Source of the DNA: Rhizobiaceae bacterium
Lineage (GTDB): Bacteria; Pseudomonadota; Alphaproteobacteria; Rhizobiales; Rhizobiaceae
DNA: 64,000 bases
Assembly: GCA_019635795.1 (NCBI GenBank)
Contig: JAHBYV010000019.1
Location: forward strand, 1-64,000
Reading direction: 5' to 3'
Positions within the stretch are counted from its first letter, which is position 1; every line of letters begins with the position of its first letter. The notes beneath the pieces are model-generated. The model made no database searches. It was not told the origin of the DNA and worked only from the letters and a program-made list of their open reading frames with translations. Shown here piece after piece: positions 25,476 through 35,091 of the stretch. The translations under genes and the position numbers were made by a program.

Positions 25476-26345
25476 TCACTTATCCGCGTCGTAGTTGGTC
25501 ATGATCGTGTAGAACACCCATGACAACAGAAGGATGATCAGGAAGTAGATGATGGACATGGCCGCAGCCGGTCCAAGATCGAATTGACCAATCGCCATCT
25601 TCACGAGGTCGATTGAAAGGAATGTCGTGGAGTTGCCCGGTCCACCGCCCGTGACCACGAACGGCTCCGTATAGATCATGAATGAATCCATGAACCGCAG
25701 CAGCACGGCAATCAGCAGCACGCGATTCATTTTCGGAAGCTGGATATAGCGGAACACGGCCCAGCGCGACGCGCCGTCGATCTTCGCGGCCTGATAATAG
25801 GCATCAGGGATCGAAACCAGACCCGCATAGCACAGCAGCACGACAAGGCTCGTCCAGTGCCAGACATCCATGATGATGACTGTCGCCCAAGCGTCGAGCG
25901 GGTCGTTTACATAGTTATAGTCGAAGCCCATCGCGTTCAGGACATAGCCAAGCAGGCCAATATCTATGCGACCAAACACCTGCCATATCGTTCCGACCAC
26001 GTTCCACGGAATGAGCAACGGAAGCGCCATCAGCACAAGGCAAACCGGAACACCCCAGCCGCTTTTCGGCATGTTCAACGCAACAAAAATGCCGAGCGGG
26101 ATCTCAATCGCCAGAATGATGCCGGAGAATGCGATGTTTCGCCAGAACGCTTCCCAGAAGCGGCTGGAGGTAAGCATTTCCTGAAACCATTCGCTTCCTG
26201 CCCAGAAAAACTCGTTGTTTCCAAACGTGTCCTGAACGGAGTAATTCACCACAGTCATAAGCGGAATTACCGCTGAAAACGCGACCAGCACCAGAACTGG
26301 CAGCACCATGAACCAGGCGCGATTGTTCCACGTCTTGTCCATCAC
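25476..26345 (-). CDS. glpP: Glycerol ABC transporter permease
   Basis: This 289-residue MalF-like permease starts MMDKTWNNRAWFMVLPVLVLVAFSAVIPL and has six helices, with the coupling loop AYYQAAKIDGASRWAVFRYIQLPKM. It overlaps the upstream ATPase gene by four bases. With the other permease it forms the membrane channel of the glycerol importer. Confidence 0.85.
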   Translation of the reverse strand: MMDKTWNNRAWFMVLPVLVLVAFSAVIPLMTVVNYSVQDTFGNNEFFWAGSEWFQEMLTSSRFWEAFWRNIAFSGIILAIEIPLGIFVALNMPKSGWGVPVCLVLMALPLLIPWNVVGTIWQVFGRIDIGLLGYVLNAMGFDYNYVNDPLDAWATVIIMDVWHWTSLVVLLCYAGLVSIPDAYYQAAKIDGASRWAVFRYIQLPKMNRVLLIAVLLRFMDSFMIYTEPFVVTGGGPGNSTTFLSIDLVKMAIGQFDLGPAAAMSIIYFLIILLLSWVFYTIMTNYDADK

Positions 26346-27424
26346 GCCCCCCTGCCCGTTGCATAGTCCACACGCCAGGAATCAGCGTAAATGTTGATGC
26401 CTGCGGGATCGAACCTTACCCGTGGATCGGCGGGCAGTTCTTCATCCTCGCCCAATATCGCAGCAATCTCCTTGCCCTCTATCGAGGCCCGGACGACCTT
26501 ATGGCGTCCGATATCTTCCACCTTGGTGACTTGTACGGGCATTCCGTCTGAGGCGAGGCGCACGTATTCGGGACGAATACCAAGCTCCATATCCGCTCGT
26601 TCCGTTGAACTCAGCTCCCCTGGCAAATTGACCGTTTGGCCGCCAAGTCTGGCACGAGTACCTTCAACTGTGACTGGCAGAAGGTTCATCCCCGGCGAGC
26701 CGATAAAATAGCCTACGAATGTGTGGCTGGGCTTTTCAAACAATTCGGCAGGCGTCCCGATCTGGACAATCTGACCGTCAAACATCACCACAACCTTTTC
26801 GGCGAATGTCAGCGCCTCTGTCTGGTCGTGCGTGACATAAACCATCGTGTACCCAAACTGACGATGCAGTTGTTTCAGTTGCGAACGCAGCACCCATTTC
26901 ATGTGCGGGTCGATGACTGTCAGCGGCTCATCAAAAAGGATCGCGTTCACGTCCGAACGCACAAGTCCGCGTCCAAGCGAAATCTTCTGTTTCTGATCGG
27001 CCGTCAGACCTCTCGCCCGGCGCTTTGCCCAGTCTTCAAGTTCGATCATCTTAATGATCTCGCGCACCTTCCGGTCCACGTCTTTCTCAGGCACGCCACG
27101 GTTCCGCAGCGGGAAAGCCAGATTATCGTAGACCGTCATCGTGTCGTAGATCACCGGGAACTGGAACACCTGCGCGATGTTTCGTTCCTGCGTGGAAAGA
27201 TCGGTTACATCCGTCCCATCGAAAAGCAGCTTGCCGTGAGACGGATGAAGCAGGCCGGAAATAATATTCAGCAGCGTGGTTTTTCCGCAGCCTGACGGGC
27301 CAAGCAGCGCATAGGCCCCTCCATCCTCGAATGTGTGATGGACTTCTTTCAGCGCGAAATCTTCCGGCCTCGTCGCTTTTGCCGAGTAGGCGTGACGGAT
27401 ATGATCGAGGTCTATGCGCGCCAT
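26342..27424 (-). CDS. glpT: Glycerol ABC transporter ATP-binding protein
   Basis: This 360-residue ATPase has Walker A GPSGCGKTT, Walker B ILFDEPLTVID and the H-loop in YVTHDQTEALTF, plus a TOBE-like C-terminus. The signature motif is unusual: LTADQKQKISLGRG in place of LSGGQ. The partner ATPase has a normal signature, so the two probably form a heterodimer with one standard and one degenerate site, as found in other ABC pairs. It lies between the second ATPase and the first permease. Confidence 0.85.
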   Translation of the reverse strand: MARIDLDHIRHAYSAKATRPEDFALKEVHHTFEDGGAYALLGPSGCGKTTLLNIISGLLHPSHGKLLFDGTDVTDLSTQERNIAQVFQFPVIYDTMTVYDNLAFPLRNRGVPEKDVDRKVREIIKMIELEDWAKRRARGLTADQKQKISLGRGLVRSDVNAILFDEPLTVIDPHMKWVLRSQLKQLHRQFGYTMVYVTHDQTEALTFAEKVVVMFDGQIVQIGTPAELFEKPSHTFVGYFIGSPGMNLLPVTVEGTRARLGGQTVNLPGELSSTERADMELGIRPEYVRLASDGMPVQVTKVEDIGRHKVVRASIEGKEIAAILGEDEELPADPRVRFDPAGINIYADSWRVDYATGRGA

Positions 27425-27433
27425 CTCAATGCC

Positions 27434-28516
27434 TCACGCTGCTTTGCGGGGCTTGGCGCCCACCGCGTTGCCGTAGCCGTCAAACACCATGATATGTCGC
27501 GGATCGATGAACACATCCACTATCTGGTCCGGATCAAAACTCAGCACGCCGTGCGCCAGCATTACCCACCGAACGTCAGCGAATGCGAGGTGCACAAAGC
27601 TCTCCGAACCGGTTATTTCAGTCGCCAGTACCTTTGCCTTGACTGAAACGGCGTCTTTGTGGGGACGGCTCAAGGACAAATGGTGCGGCTGGAACGCAAT
27701 CGTGTAATTGGCGTCGGGTATGCCCGCAATGTCAGCCGGCACGGGTAATCGAACTCCCCCATCGAGCACGAAATCCGCACCTTCCTTGTCGAGCGAAATC
27801 ATGTTCAGCGGCGGATCAGCGAAGGTGCGAGCCGTTATCAGATTGCGTGGCTTGCGAAATACGGAGATGGTCGGCCCGAACTGGGTTATGCGGCCTTCGC
27901 TCAGCGTAGCCGTGTTTCCGCCAAGCAACAGGGCCTCATGTGGCTCCGTCGTTGCGTACACGAAGATGGCACCCGTCTCGGAGAATATTTTAGGTAGCTC
28001 TGCCCTCAACTCCTCACGCAGCTTGTAATCCAGATTTGCCAGCGGCTCGTCCAGCAGAACCAGCTTTGCATTCTTCACTATCGCGCGCGCAAGCGCTGTG
28101 CGTTGCTGCTGCCCGCCGGAAAGATTGAGCGGCGTCCGTTGCAGATAAGGCGTCAGCTTCAGCAGCTCCGCCGCGCGCCGAACTTCGCGATCGATCTTCG
28201 CCTGATCTTCCCCGGCAACACGCAATGGCGAAGCAATATTCTCGTATACGGTCATCGCAGGGTAGTTTATGAACTGCTGATAAACCATTGCGACATTTCG
28301 CTTTTGCACCGGCACGCCCGTCACGTCCGCACCGTCGAACATGACAGCGCCGCTCGTTGGGCGATCAAGCCCCGCCATCAGCCGCATGAGGCTTGTTTTT
28401 CCAGACAGGGTGGGACCAAGCAGCACGTTCAGCGAGCCATGCTGAAGCTGAAGCGAGACGTTGTGGATGTGATCCGCGCCGCCCACTGTCTTGGTAACGT
28501 TTCTCAATTCCAGCAT
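27434..28516 (-). CDS. glpS: Glycerol ABC transporter ATP-binding protein
   Basis: This 360-residue ATPase has Walker A GPTLSGKTS (a Leu where Gly-Cys-Gly is usual), a canonical signature LSGGQQQRTALARAI and Walker B VLLDEPLANLD. The H-loop position reads YATTEPHEALLL, so the switch His is replaced by Glu/Pro context. Thus this subunit and its partner each lack a different consensus element. A C-terminal domain with TOBE-like sequence follows. It is the first transport gene after glpD. Confidence 0.85.
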   Translation of the reverse strand: MLELRNVTKTVGGADHIHNVSLQLQHGSLNVLLGPTLSGKTSLMRLMAGLDRPTSGAVMFDGADVTGVPVQKRNVAMVYQQFINYPAMTVYENIASPLRVAGEDQAKIDREVRRAAELLKLTPYLQRTPLNLSGGQQQRTALARAIVKNAKLVLLDEPLANLDYKLREELRAELPKIFSETGAIFVYATTEPHEALLLGGNTATLSEGRITQFGPTISVFRKPRNLITARTFADPPLNMISLDKEGADFVLDGGVRLPVPADIAGIPDANYTIAFQPHHLSLSRPHKDAVSVKAKVLATEITGSESFVHLAFADVRWVMLAHGVLSFDPDQIVDVFIDPRHIMVFDGYGNAVGAKPRKAA

Positions 28517-28538
28517 GTCGAAGCGGCTCCTCCTGCCG

Positions 28539-30065
28539 TTACTCTGCTGCGATCACTCCCCGGTCGAGGCTATTCATAAATTTGGCCAGCCCCAGCGCCT
28601 CGTCGCTCGTCAGGTGCAGCCCCAGCTTGGTTCTGCGCCAAAGAACGTCTTCCGCAGTCGTGGCCCACTCCTGCTCCACCAGATAGCGGACTTCCAACTC
28701 ATAAAGGTCGGCACCAAAGCGTTTGCCCAGATCAGAAGCTGATCGCGACGTGCCAAGCAGTGCCCGAGCTCGCGTACCATACAAGCGCACGAGACGTTTG
28801 GCGTGCTTTTCTTCAAGAAATGGATATTCAGCCTTCAGAACACCAACCTCGGACGCGAAGCCGTGGACATCAAAATCGCCCCCCGGAAGGACAGCATTTG
28901 CTGTCCACGGCCCTCCGCGCGCACCGAGTAGGCCTTCGATCCTTTCCAGCATCGACTCGGCCAATCGGCGGTATGTGGTAATCTTTCCACCAAAACTGTT
29001 GATCAGCGGCGCAAGCTCACCGCTCTTATCGACTGAAAGCACATAATCGCGTGTCGCTTCCTGAGCTTTTGTCGCGCCGTCATCATAAAGCGGACGCACC
29101 GCCGAATAGGTCCACACAATGTCTTCGCGGAGGACCGGCTCTGCGAAATACTCGCTCGCGGCGTTGCACAGATAATCAATTTCCTGATCGGAGATTTTAA
29201 CCTCACCGAGGTCGCCGCTGTAATCGCGATCCGTGGTTCCGATAAGCGTGAATTCATCTTCGTAGGGAATGGCGAAAATGATGCGGCCATCCTTGTTCTG
29301 GAAGAAGTACGCCCGCGGGTCCTCAAACTTCTTCGGCACCACAATGTGACTGCCCTGCACAAGGCGCACATGATGAACATCGTTCTGACCCAACGCCTGG
29401 GACAAGACATCATCTACCCACGGTCCGGCGGCGTTCACCAGCAAACTTGCAGTCACCGTCTCCTGAGAACCTGTGCGCATGTCTTCGAGAGTGATTGTCC
29501 AGACTTTCTCACCACGGCGCGCCTCCACCACTTTGGTACGGGTGCGAATAACCGCGCCTTTATCAGCGGCGTCACGCGCATTCAGCGACACCAGACGAGA
29601 ATCCATGACCCAACCGTCGGAATACTCAAACGCCTTTGTAAACAGCGGCTTCAGAGGTTTGCTCGCCGGATCAGTACGCATGTCCAGAGTTTTGGTAGCG
29701 GGCAACAGCTTCCGACCACCAAGGTGATCATAAAGGAAAAGTCCGAGCCGCAGCATCCATGCCGGACGCGGTCCACCTTCGAAGTATGGCAGCACGAAGC
29801 GCATCGGCCAAATGATGTGCGGCGCAATCTTCCACAGAATCTCGCGCTCCATTAGAGCTTCGCGCACCAGCCTGAATTCGTAGTGTTCAAGATAGCGCAG
29901 GCCGCCATGGATTAGTTTGGTTGAGCCGGATGAGGTTCCGCTGGCCAGATCGTTCATTTCGGCCAGATAAACAGAGAAGCCCCGCCCGACAGCATCACGA
30001 GCGATGCCGCAGCCGTTAATTCCGCCGCCGATGACGAATATATCGTACTGGGCTGGCGCCGCCAC
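28539..30065 (-). CDS. glpD: Glycerol-3-phosphate dehydrogenase, FAD-dependent
   Basis: This 508-residue flavoprotein has the dinucleotide motif YDIFVIGGGINGCGIARDAVGRG at its N-terminus (GGGINGCG), SGTSSGSTKLIHGGLRYLEH, and the C-terminal helical domain. It oxidises glycerol-3-phosphate to dihydroxyacetone phosphate at the membrane and passes electrons to quinone. GTG 30065 is chosen as start: GAGGGAG precedes it and the protein then begins MAAPAQYDIF, like relatives; the longer frame to an ATG at 30101 has no ribosome site. It is the first gene of the glycerol operon, 112 bases after glpR. Confidence 0.92.
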   Translation of the reverse strand: MAAPAQYDIFVIGGGINGCGIARDAVGRGFSVYLAEMNDLASGTSSGSTKLIHGGLRYLEHYEFRLVREALMEREILWKIAPHIIWPMRFVLPYFEGGPRPAWMLRLGLFLYDHLGGRKLLPATKTLDMRTDPASKPLKPLFTKAFEYSDGWVMDSRLVSLNARDAADKGAVIRTRTKVVEARRGEKVWTITLEDMRTGSQETVTASLLVNAAGPWVDDVLSQALGQNDVHHVRLVQGSHIVVPKKFEDPRAYFFQNKDGRIIFAIPYEDEFTLIGTTDRDYSGDLGEVKISDQEIDYLCNAASEYFAEPVLREDIVWTYSAVRPLYDDGATKAQEATRDYVLSVDKSGELAPLINSFGGKITTYRRLAESMLERIEGLLGARGGPWTANAVLPGGDFDVHGFASEVGVLKAEYPFLEEKHAKRLVRLYGTRARALLGTSRSASDLGKRFGADLYELEVRYLVEQEWATTAEDVLWRRTKLGLHLTSDEALGLAKFMNSLDRGVIAAE

Positions 30066-30177
30066 GCTTGACTCCCTCAGCTTGCATATCAATGGCCTCA
30101 CTATCAGGAAGCCTTGAATGAATTAAAGCGAAGATAGAACGCGTGTCAAACGAAAATTCAAATGCTGCACTGCAACG

Positions 30178-30945
30178 CTAATTGCGCGATGCCTCTATCA
30201 AACGAACCTCATTATCCGAACAAATCTTGCGCACCACTGACAGGTCGCAACGGTCGGTGATAAAGGTATCAACCTGTGAAAGATGCCCGATCCGCACTGG
30301 TGCAGTCCGCTCGAACTTTGTGGAATCACAAACGAGAATGACGTGTCTGGCATTCGCAATGATTGCCTGAGCAACTTTCACCTCGCGAAAGTCGAAATCG
30401 AGCAGAGCGCCATCATGGTCGATCGCCGAGGCACCAATCACGGCATAATCCACCTTGAACTGCTTAATAAAATCAACCGCAGCCTCACCAACAACGCCCC
30501 CATCTGAGCCGCGCACGACACCGCCAGCAATTACGACTTCAATAGAAGGATATACCCGCATCCTATTGGCAACATTGATGTTATTTGTGATGACCATAAG
30601 CCCGTCATGGTCTAGCAAAGCTCGGCTCACTTCCTCGGTTGTTGTACCTATATTGATGAACAGCGACGCCCTGTCGGGTATCAAGCGAGCGGCCGCCTTA
30701 CCGATGGCTTCTTTCTCCTCAGAGGCGATTTTGCGCCTTGCTTCATACTCAACATTCTCAATGCCGGATGGGAATAATGCGCCGCCGTGGATGCGGCGCA
30801 ATACGCGTTGTTCGCACAGATCGTTGAGGTCTTTGCGTATGGTTTGAGGCGTTACATCAAAGTGCGCAGCAAGGTCATCGACCAGGACGCGACCCTGATC
30901 TTTTGCCATCTGAACGATTTCTGCGTGGCGTGGCGTAAGAAACAA
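30178..30945 (-). CDS. glpR: DeoR-family transcriptional regulator of the glycerol operon
   Basis: This 255-residue protein has the N-terminal DeoR winged HTH (VLVDDLAAHFDVTPQTIRKDLN, then RIHGGA) and a C-terminal sugar-phosphate sensor domain (INIGTTTEEVSRALLDH; DGVVGEAAVDFIKQFKVDYAVIGASAID split). It is upstream of glpD on the same strand. GlpR-type proteins repress glp genes and are released by glycerol-3-phosphate, which fits the operon. Confidence 0.88.
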   Translation of the reverse strand: MFLTPRHAEIVQMAKDQGRVLVDDLAAHFDVTPQTIRKDLNDLCEQRVLRRIHGGALFPSGIENVEYEARRKIASEEKEAIGKAAARLIPDRASLFINIGTTTEEVSRALLDHDGLMVITNNINVANRMRVYPSIEVVIAGGVVRGSDGGVVGEAAVDFIKQFKVDYAVIGASAIDHDGALLDFDFREVKVAQAIIANARHVILVCDSTKFERTAPVRIGHLSQVDTFITDRCDLSVVRKICSDNEVRLIEASRN

Positions 30946-31026
30946 ACTCGCCTCCCGTTTTCGTTTTCAGCCTTCTTAGATGAAAACGAAAGTCTTGGGA
31001 AGCCCAGCCGTCTAAAGTGAAAGCGC

Positions 31027-31755
31027 CTACTGGAAATCAGGAAGGCTTTTGAATGCCTGTTTGAGAGCGCTAGACCAGCCTTCTGAAACGGCACGGTAGT
31101 ATGGGTCATCAAATCCGATGCGCCTCCGGGTACCAACCTGAAGGCTACCGGCCTCATAGAAAAGCAGATCCAGCGGCAAGCCGACCGACAAATTTGCTTT
31201 GGCGGTGGAATCAAAAGACACAAGAAGCAGCTTTGCAGCTTCGGCAAATGACATCTGGCGATCATATGCCCGCACGATAATCGGCCGGCCATATTTGGTT
31301 TCGCCGATCTGAAAGAATGGAGTGTCATCCGTGGATTCGATAAAGTTCCCTTCCGGGTAGATCATGAAGAGACGTGGTTCAGAACCCTTAATCTGGCCAC
31401 CAAGAATGAAGGACGCATTGAAATAGGAGTCGGCACGCTGCCCTTCCGGTGTCGAATTATGAATGACTTCGCGAACTGTATTTCCGACCAGTCTGGCTGT
31501 CTGGAACATGGAAGGCATCTCATAGAGCGCTGGCGTCCGGTCAGCCACCGCCTTGGTGCGCTCGTCCAGCAGGCTGACGACAGCCTGTGTGGTTGCAAGG
31601 TTCCCGGCGGACATCAGCACAATCACGCGATCGCCCGGCTGCTCCCAGACGTGCATCTTGCGATAGGTGGAAATGTTGTCCACACCCGCATTGGTGCGCG
31701 TGTCGGAAAGAAAGACCAGCCCTGAATCCAGACGCAAAGCTACACAATAAGTCAT
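31027..31755 (-). CDS. Anbu: proteasome-like beta-type peptidase
   Basis: This 242-residue protein is a proteasome-fold (Ntn-hydrolase) protein of the Anbu type. Removal of Met1 would expose Thr2 (MTYCVALRLDSGLVFLSDTRT) as the catalytic N-terminus, with an Asp in SDTRTNAG and a Lys in RKMHVW further on. Anbu genes cluster with transglutaminase-like, alpha-E and permuted ATP-grasp genes, as found here. The enzyme forms helical or ring assemblies in other species; its physiological substrate is unknown. Confidence 0.85.
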   Translation of the reverse strand: MTYCVALRLDSGLVFLSDTRTNAGVDNISTYRKMHVWEQPGDRVIVLMSAGNLATTQAVVSLLDERTKAVADRTPALYEMPSMFQTARLVGNTVREVIHNSTPEGQRADSYFNASFILGGQIKGSEPRLFMIYPEGNFIESTDDTPFFQIGETKYGRPIIVRAYDRQMSFAEAAKLLLVSFDSTAKANLSVGLPLDLLFYEAGSLQVGTRRRIGFDDPYYRAVSEGWSSALKQAFKSLPDFQ

Positions 31756-31785
31756 CGAATCACGCTTTTCGAATTGTTTTGCCGG

Positions 31786-32580
31786 TTATTGTTCCACAGT
31801 AATATGAACTGCAAGACGTTCGTCGGCGTTACCAATGCGAATTCCTGAAACCGGCATTGCATCGCGATAATCGCGTCCCACTGCAATTCTGGCATATCGC
31901 TCATCGGTGGACATGCCGTTTGCCGCGTCAAACGAAACCCATCCCAAACCGTTGACATAGGCCTCGGCCCACGCGTGACTTGCCACCTGATCCACCCTGT
32001 CATCAATCAGCAGATAACCGCTAACATATCGCGCCGGGTGCCCCATTGCTCGCGACGCTGCAATGAAAACGTGCGCATGATCCTGGCAAACACCACTGCC
32101 CTGTTCCAGAGCCTGTTCAGCCGTTGTTTCGGGGCCAGTGGCCCCCACATTGAATGCTACGGCTGCCTTTATAGCGTGCATTAGTTCATGCAGCCGGTCA
32201 ATTTCGCTCGTTGCGGTTACAGCCTCAAGAAGTTTGCGCACGCCGGGGCCGGGTGCAGTCAGCGTGGTAGGAGATTCAAATAGCCAAAGCGGTGCAAGGC
32301 CGCCATCGCGCCCGTAAATCCCCGACGTATCATACGTTTCTACAACTCCAGTCGCCACAATGCCGATAACGTGCGGGGCGCCGTCCGCGCTCACCAACTG
32401 CGTTTCGTTGCCAAAATGGTCGCGAAAGCGAACTTCCTCACGCGCGCCTTCGACGTTGACGGACCATGACACCACCCGTTGCGTCGCGCTCGTCTGGGGC
32501 GTCAGTCTGAGGCGCTGCAATGCGTAATTGACCGGCGAGTCATAGCTATATTCGGTACGGTGAAGGATCTTCAGCAGCAT
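31786..32580 (-). CDS. Transglutaminase-like cysteine peptidase-fold protein
   Basis: This 264-residue protein has an N-terminal beta-rich domain (LLKILHRTEYSYDSPVNYALQRLRL) and a transglutaminase core: Cys in GSGVCQDHAHVFIAA, His in ASHAWAEAYV and Asp in FDAANG form the catalytic triad. It belongs to the Anbu-linked cluster and lies between the Anbu gene and the alpha-E gene. Proposed roles are peptide hydrolysis or ligation. Confidence 0.88.
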   Translation of the reverse strand: MLLKILHRTEYSYDSPVNYALQRLRLTPQTSATQRVVSWSVNVEGAREEVRFRDHFGNETQLVSADGAPHVIGIVATGVVETYDTSGIYGRDGGLAPLWLFESPTTLTAPGPGVRKLLEAVTATSEIDRLHELMHAIKAAVAFNVGATGPETTAEQALEQGSGVCQDHAHVFIAASRAMGHPARYVSGYLLIDDRVDQVASHAWAEAYVNGLGWVSFDAANGMSTDERYARIAVGRDYRDAMPVSGIRIGNADERLAVHITVEQ

Positions 32581-32589
32581 TCAACCGGC

Positions 32590-33531
32590 TCAGTAAAATC
32601 TGTAATCTTGCGCGACCTGGTTACCAAGCTTGTTATTGTCGCGAATGAAATCACGCAGGAACTCATGCAGTCCGGCATCGAAAATGTCTTTAATCGAGCC
32701 AACTTGCAAGCGCGCCAGCGTTTGTCTTGCAGTGTCGTGACAGGCGTGCCGTTCGCCATAGTCGCGAGCCAGAAAGCCCAGATGCTCTTCGATCATGCGG
32801 TAGCTGAACGCGAGCGAACGCGGCATTCTGCCGTTTACGATTAGAAAATCTGCGATGTTTGTGGGGCGATAATCCGCTTCATACACCCACCGATATGACC
32901 GGTGGGCCGACACTGAGCGCAAGATCGACTCCCACTGGTAATTATCGAGCGTGGAGCCCACCCATGATATGGACGGAAGCAGGACATAATATTTCACGTC
33001 AAGAATGCGCGCCGTGTTGTCAGCCCGCTCGACATAGGTTCCAATCTGCGCGAAATCGAAAATCTCGTTGCGCAGCATTGTTCCGTAAAAACAACCGCGT
33101 ATCAGTGCGGTTTCACGTTTTATCGTATCCAGAACACGGGGCAGATCCGGCTCGTCAATCGGGCGGGAAAGCAGCTTCTTCAGCACCATCCAGCCACTGT
33201 TGATGGCTTCCCACGTTTCGCGCGTCAGCGCGGTTCGCACCATTCTGGCGTTAATTCTTCCAGCATCGATTGAAGACATGACGCTGGAGGGATTTTCGGT
33301 ATCGCGGAGCAGATAATCGGTAACACTCCGCGCGGTGAACTCGTCGTGTTTGGTGCGAAAGCCGGCTTCTGCCCCTGCACTAACAACCACCGAAGCCCAT
33401 TCATCGGAAGTGTTGGACGTGCGCGTAAGCGCCATCCGCAGCCCGGCATCAATGAGGCGAGCCATATTTTCCGCCCGCTCAATATAGCGATTCATCCAGT
33501 AAATGCCGTTTGCCGTGCGTCCCAGCAGCAT
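32590..33531 (-). CDS. Alpha-E domain protein
   Basis: This 313-residue all-helical protein starts MLLGRTANGIYWMNRYIERAENMARLIDAG, the standard beginning of the alpha-E (DUF403) family. Also seen are RADNTARILDVKYYVLLP and a C-terminal GLHEFLRDFI. The family always accompanies permuted ATP-grasp and transglutaminase genes. No enzymatic residues are known. Confidence 0.88.
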   Translation of the reverse strand: MLLGRTANGIYWMNRYIERAENMARLIDAGLRMALTRTSNTSDEWASVVVSAGAEAGFRTKHDEFTARSVTDYLLRDTENPSSVMSSIDAGRINARMVRTALTRETWEAINSGWMVLKKLLSRPIDEPDLPRVLDTIKRETALIRGCFYGTMLRNEIFDFAQIGTYVERADNTARILDVKYYVLLPSISWVGSTLDNYQWESILRSVSAHRSYRWVYEADYRPTNIADFLIVNGRMPRSLAFSYRMIEEHLGFLARDYGERHACHDTARQTLARLQVGSIKDIFDAGLHEFLRDFIRDNNKLGNQVAQDYRFY

Positions 33532-33570
33532 TAACGAATCTCCAGCGCAGACGCGAATATCGGCATCAGA

Positions 33571-34983
33571 TCAATCATCCAGCACCCATGTGTCTTTTGT
33601 TCCCCCGCCTTGCGATGAATTCACAACGAGGGAGCCTTCCTTGAGCGCCACCCGCGTCAACCCGCCAGGCACGATCTGTATGCGGTCGGATACAAGGACG
33701 AATGGCCGAAGATCGACATGACGGGGTGCCAAGCCTTTCTCTGTCAAAATCGGGCACGTCGAAAGCGAAAGCGTCGGCTGAGCAATGTAATTGTGCGGCT
33801 TGGCCTTCAGCTTCGCTGCAAACTCCTCACATTCCTTTTTGGAAGCCGCCGGCCCCACAAGCATCCCGTAGCCGCCGGAACCATGGACCTCTTTCACAAC
33901 CAGTTCGTCCAGATGTTCCAGCACATATTTCAAGCTGTCAGGCTCTGAACATCGCCACGTCGGGATATTGCCCAGTATCGCCTTGCGGCCCGTATAAAAC
34001 TCCACAATCTCCGGCATATAGGAGTAAATGGCCTTGTCATCGGCAATGCCAGTGCCGGGTGCATTTGCTATCGTGATGTTACCTGCGCGGTAGACATCCA
34101 TTATTCCCGGTACACCCAGCGCAGAGTCGGGCCTGAAGGTCAAAGGATCGAGAAACGCGTCATCAACCCGGCGATAAAGCACATCGATTTGCTTGTAGCC
34201 TTCCGTCGTGCGCATGGCCACATGACCATCCACCACACGCAAATCCTGCCCTTCCACAAGCTCCACCCCCATCTGGTCGGCAAGGAAGGCATGTTCAAAG
34301 AACGCGGAGTTGAAGCTTCCCGGGGTTAACACGGCAATTGTGGGCCGGTCGGGCGCGCCATCCGGCTTTACCGCCGCCAATGAGCGCCGCAGAAGCTGGG
34401 GATAATTCTCGACCGGGCGAACCTTGATTTGCTGAAAAAGCTCCGGGAAAAGCTGCATCATGGTTTCGCGGTTTTCCAGCATGTAGGACACGCCGGAAGG
34501 TGTGCGTGCATTGTCCTCAAGCACGAAAAACTCGTTCTCGTTCGTGCGCACGACATCGACACCAATAATGTGAGTATAGACTCCTGCAGGCGGCCGCACG
34601 CCAACCATTTCGGGGAGAAAGGCTTCGTTGCCAGCAATAAGCGAACGCGGCACGCGCCCGGCTTTCAGTATTTCCTGCCGGTGATAAATATCGTCCAGAA
34701 ATGCATTGAGTGCCTGCACGCGCTGCTCAATGCCCTGTGTAAGCCGACGCCATTCCGATCCGGAAAGAATGCGGGGAACAATATCAAACGGTATCAGCCG
34801 CTCTGACGCTTCCTCCTGCCCGTACACCGCGAATGTGATACCGGTTTTGCGAAACACGTTTTCCGCATCAGACATTTTTTCGTTCAGACGAGTAGGGTCC
34901 TGCTTCTGGAACCATCGATCATAATCGGAATAAGCGTTGCGAACGCCTGTGTCCCCAGAGAGCATCTCGTCAAATGCGACCAC
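33571..34983 (-). CDS. Circularly permuted ATP-grasp type 2 protein
   Basis: This 470-residue protein starts MVAFDEMLSGDTGVRNAYSDYDRWF and contains the ATP-grasp elements in permuted order (VLEDNARTPSGVSYML, ANAPGTGIADDKAIYSYMP, VVKEVHGSGGYGMLVGP). The family is thought to make a peptide-like or ligated product with the alpha-E and transglutaminase partners. It is the first gene of the leftward cluster. Confidence 0.88.
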   Translation of the reverse strand: MVAFDEMLSGDTGVRNAYSDYDRWFQKQDPTRLNEKMSDAENVFRKTGITFAVYGQEEASERLIPFDIVPRILSGSEWRRLTQGIEQRVQALNAFLDDIYHRQEILKAGRVPRSLIAGNEAFLPEMVGVRPPAGVYTHIIGVDVVRTNENEFFVLEDNARTPSGVSYMLENRETMMQLFPELFQQIKVRPVENYPQLLRRSLAAVKPDGAPDRPTIAVLTPGSFNSAFFEHAFLADQMGVELVEGQDLRVVDGHVAMRTTEGYKQIDVLYRRVDDAFLDPLTFRPDSALGVPGIMDVYRAGNITIANAPGTGIADDKAIYSYMPEIVEFYTGRKAILGNIPTWRCSEPDSLKYVLEHLDELVVKEVHGSGGYGMLVGPAASKKECEEFAAKLKAKPHNYIAQPTLSLSTCPILTEKGLAPRHVDLRPFVLVSDRIQIVPGGLTRVALKEGSLVVNSSQGGGTKDTWVLDD

Positions 34984-35091
34984 GCACTGCCTCCCCTATC
35001 AAGGGACATATCAATTGCCTACGAGTATATTTGCAAGCGCAAAATTAATCTGAAGAATCCTGATCGGCAGCGCGGTTCAATCGCCGCCGAT

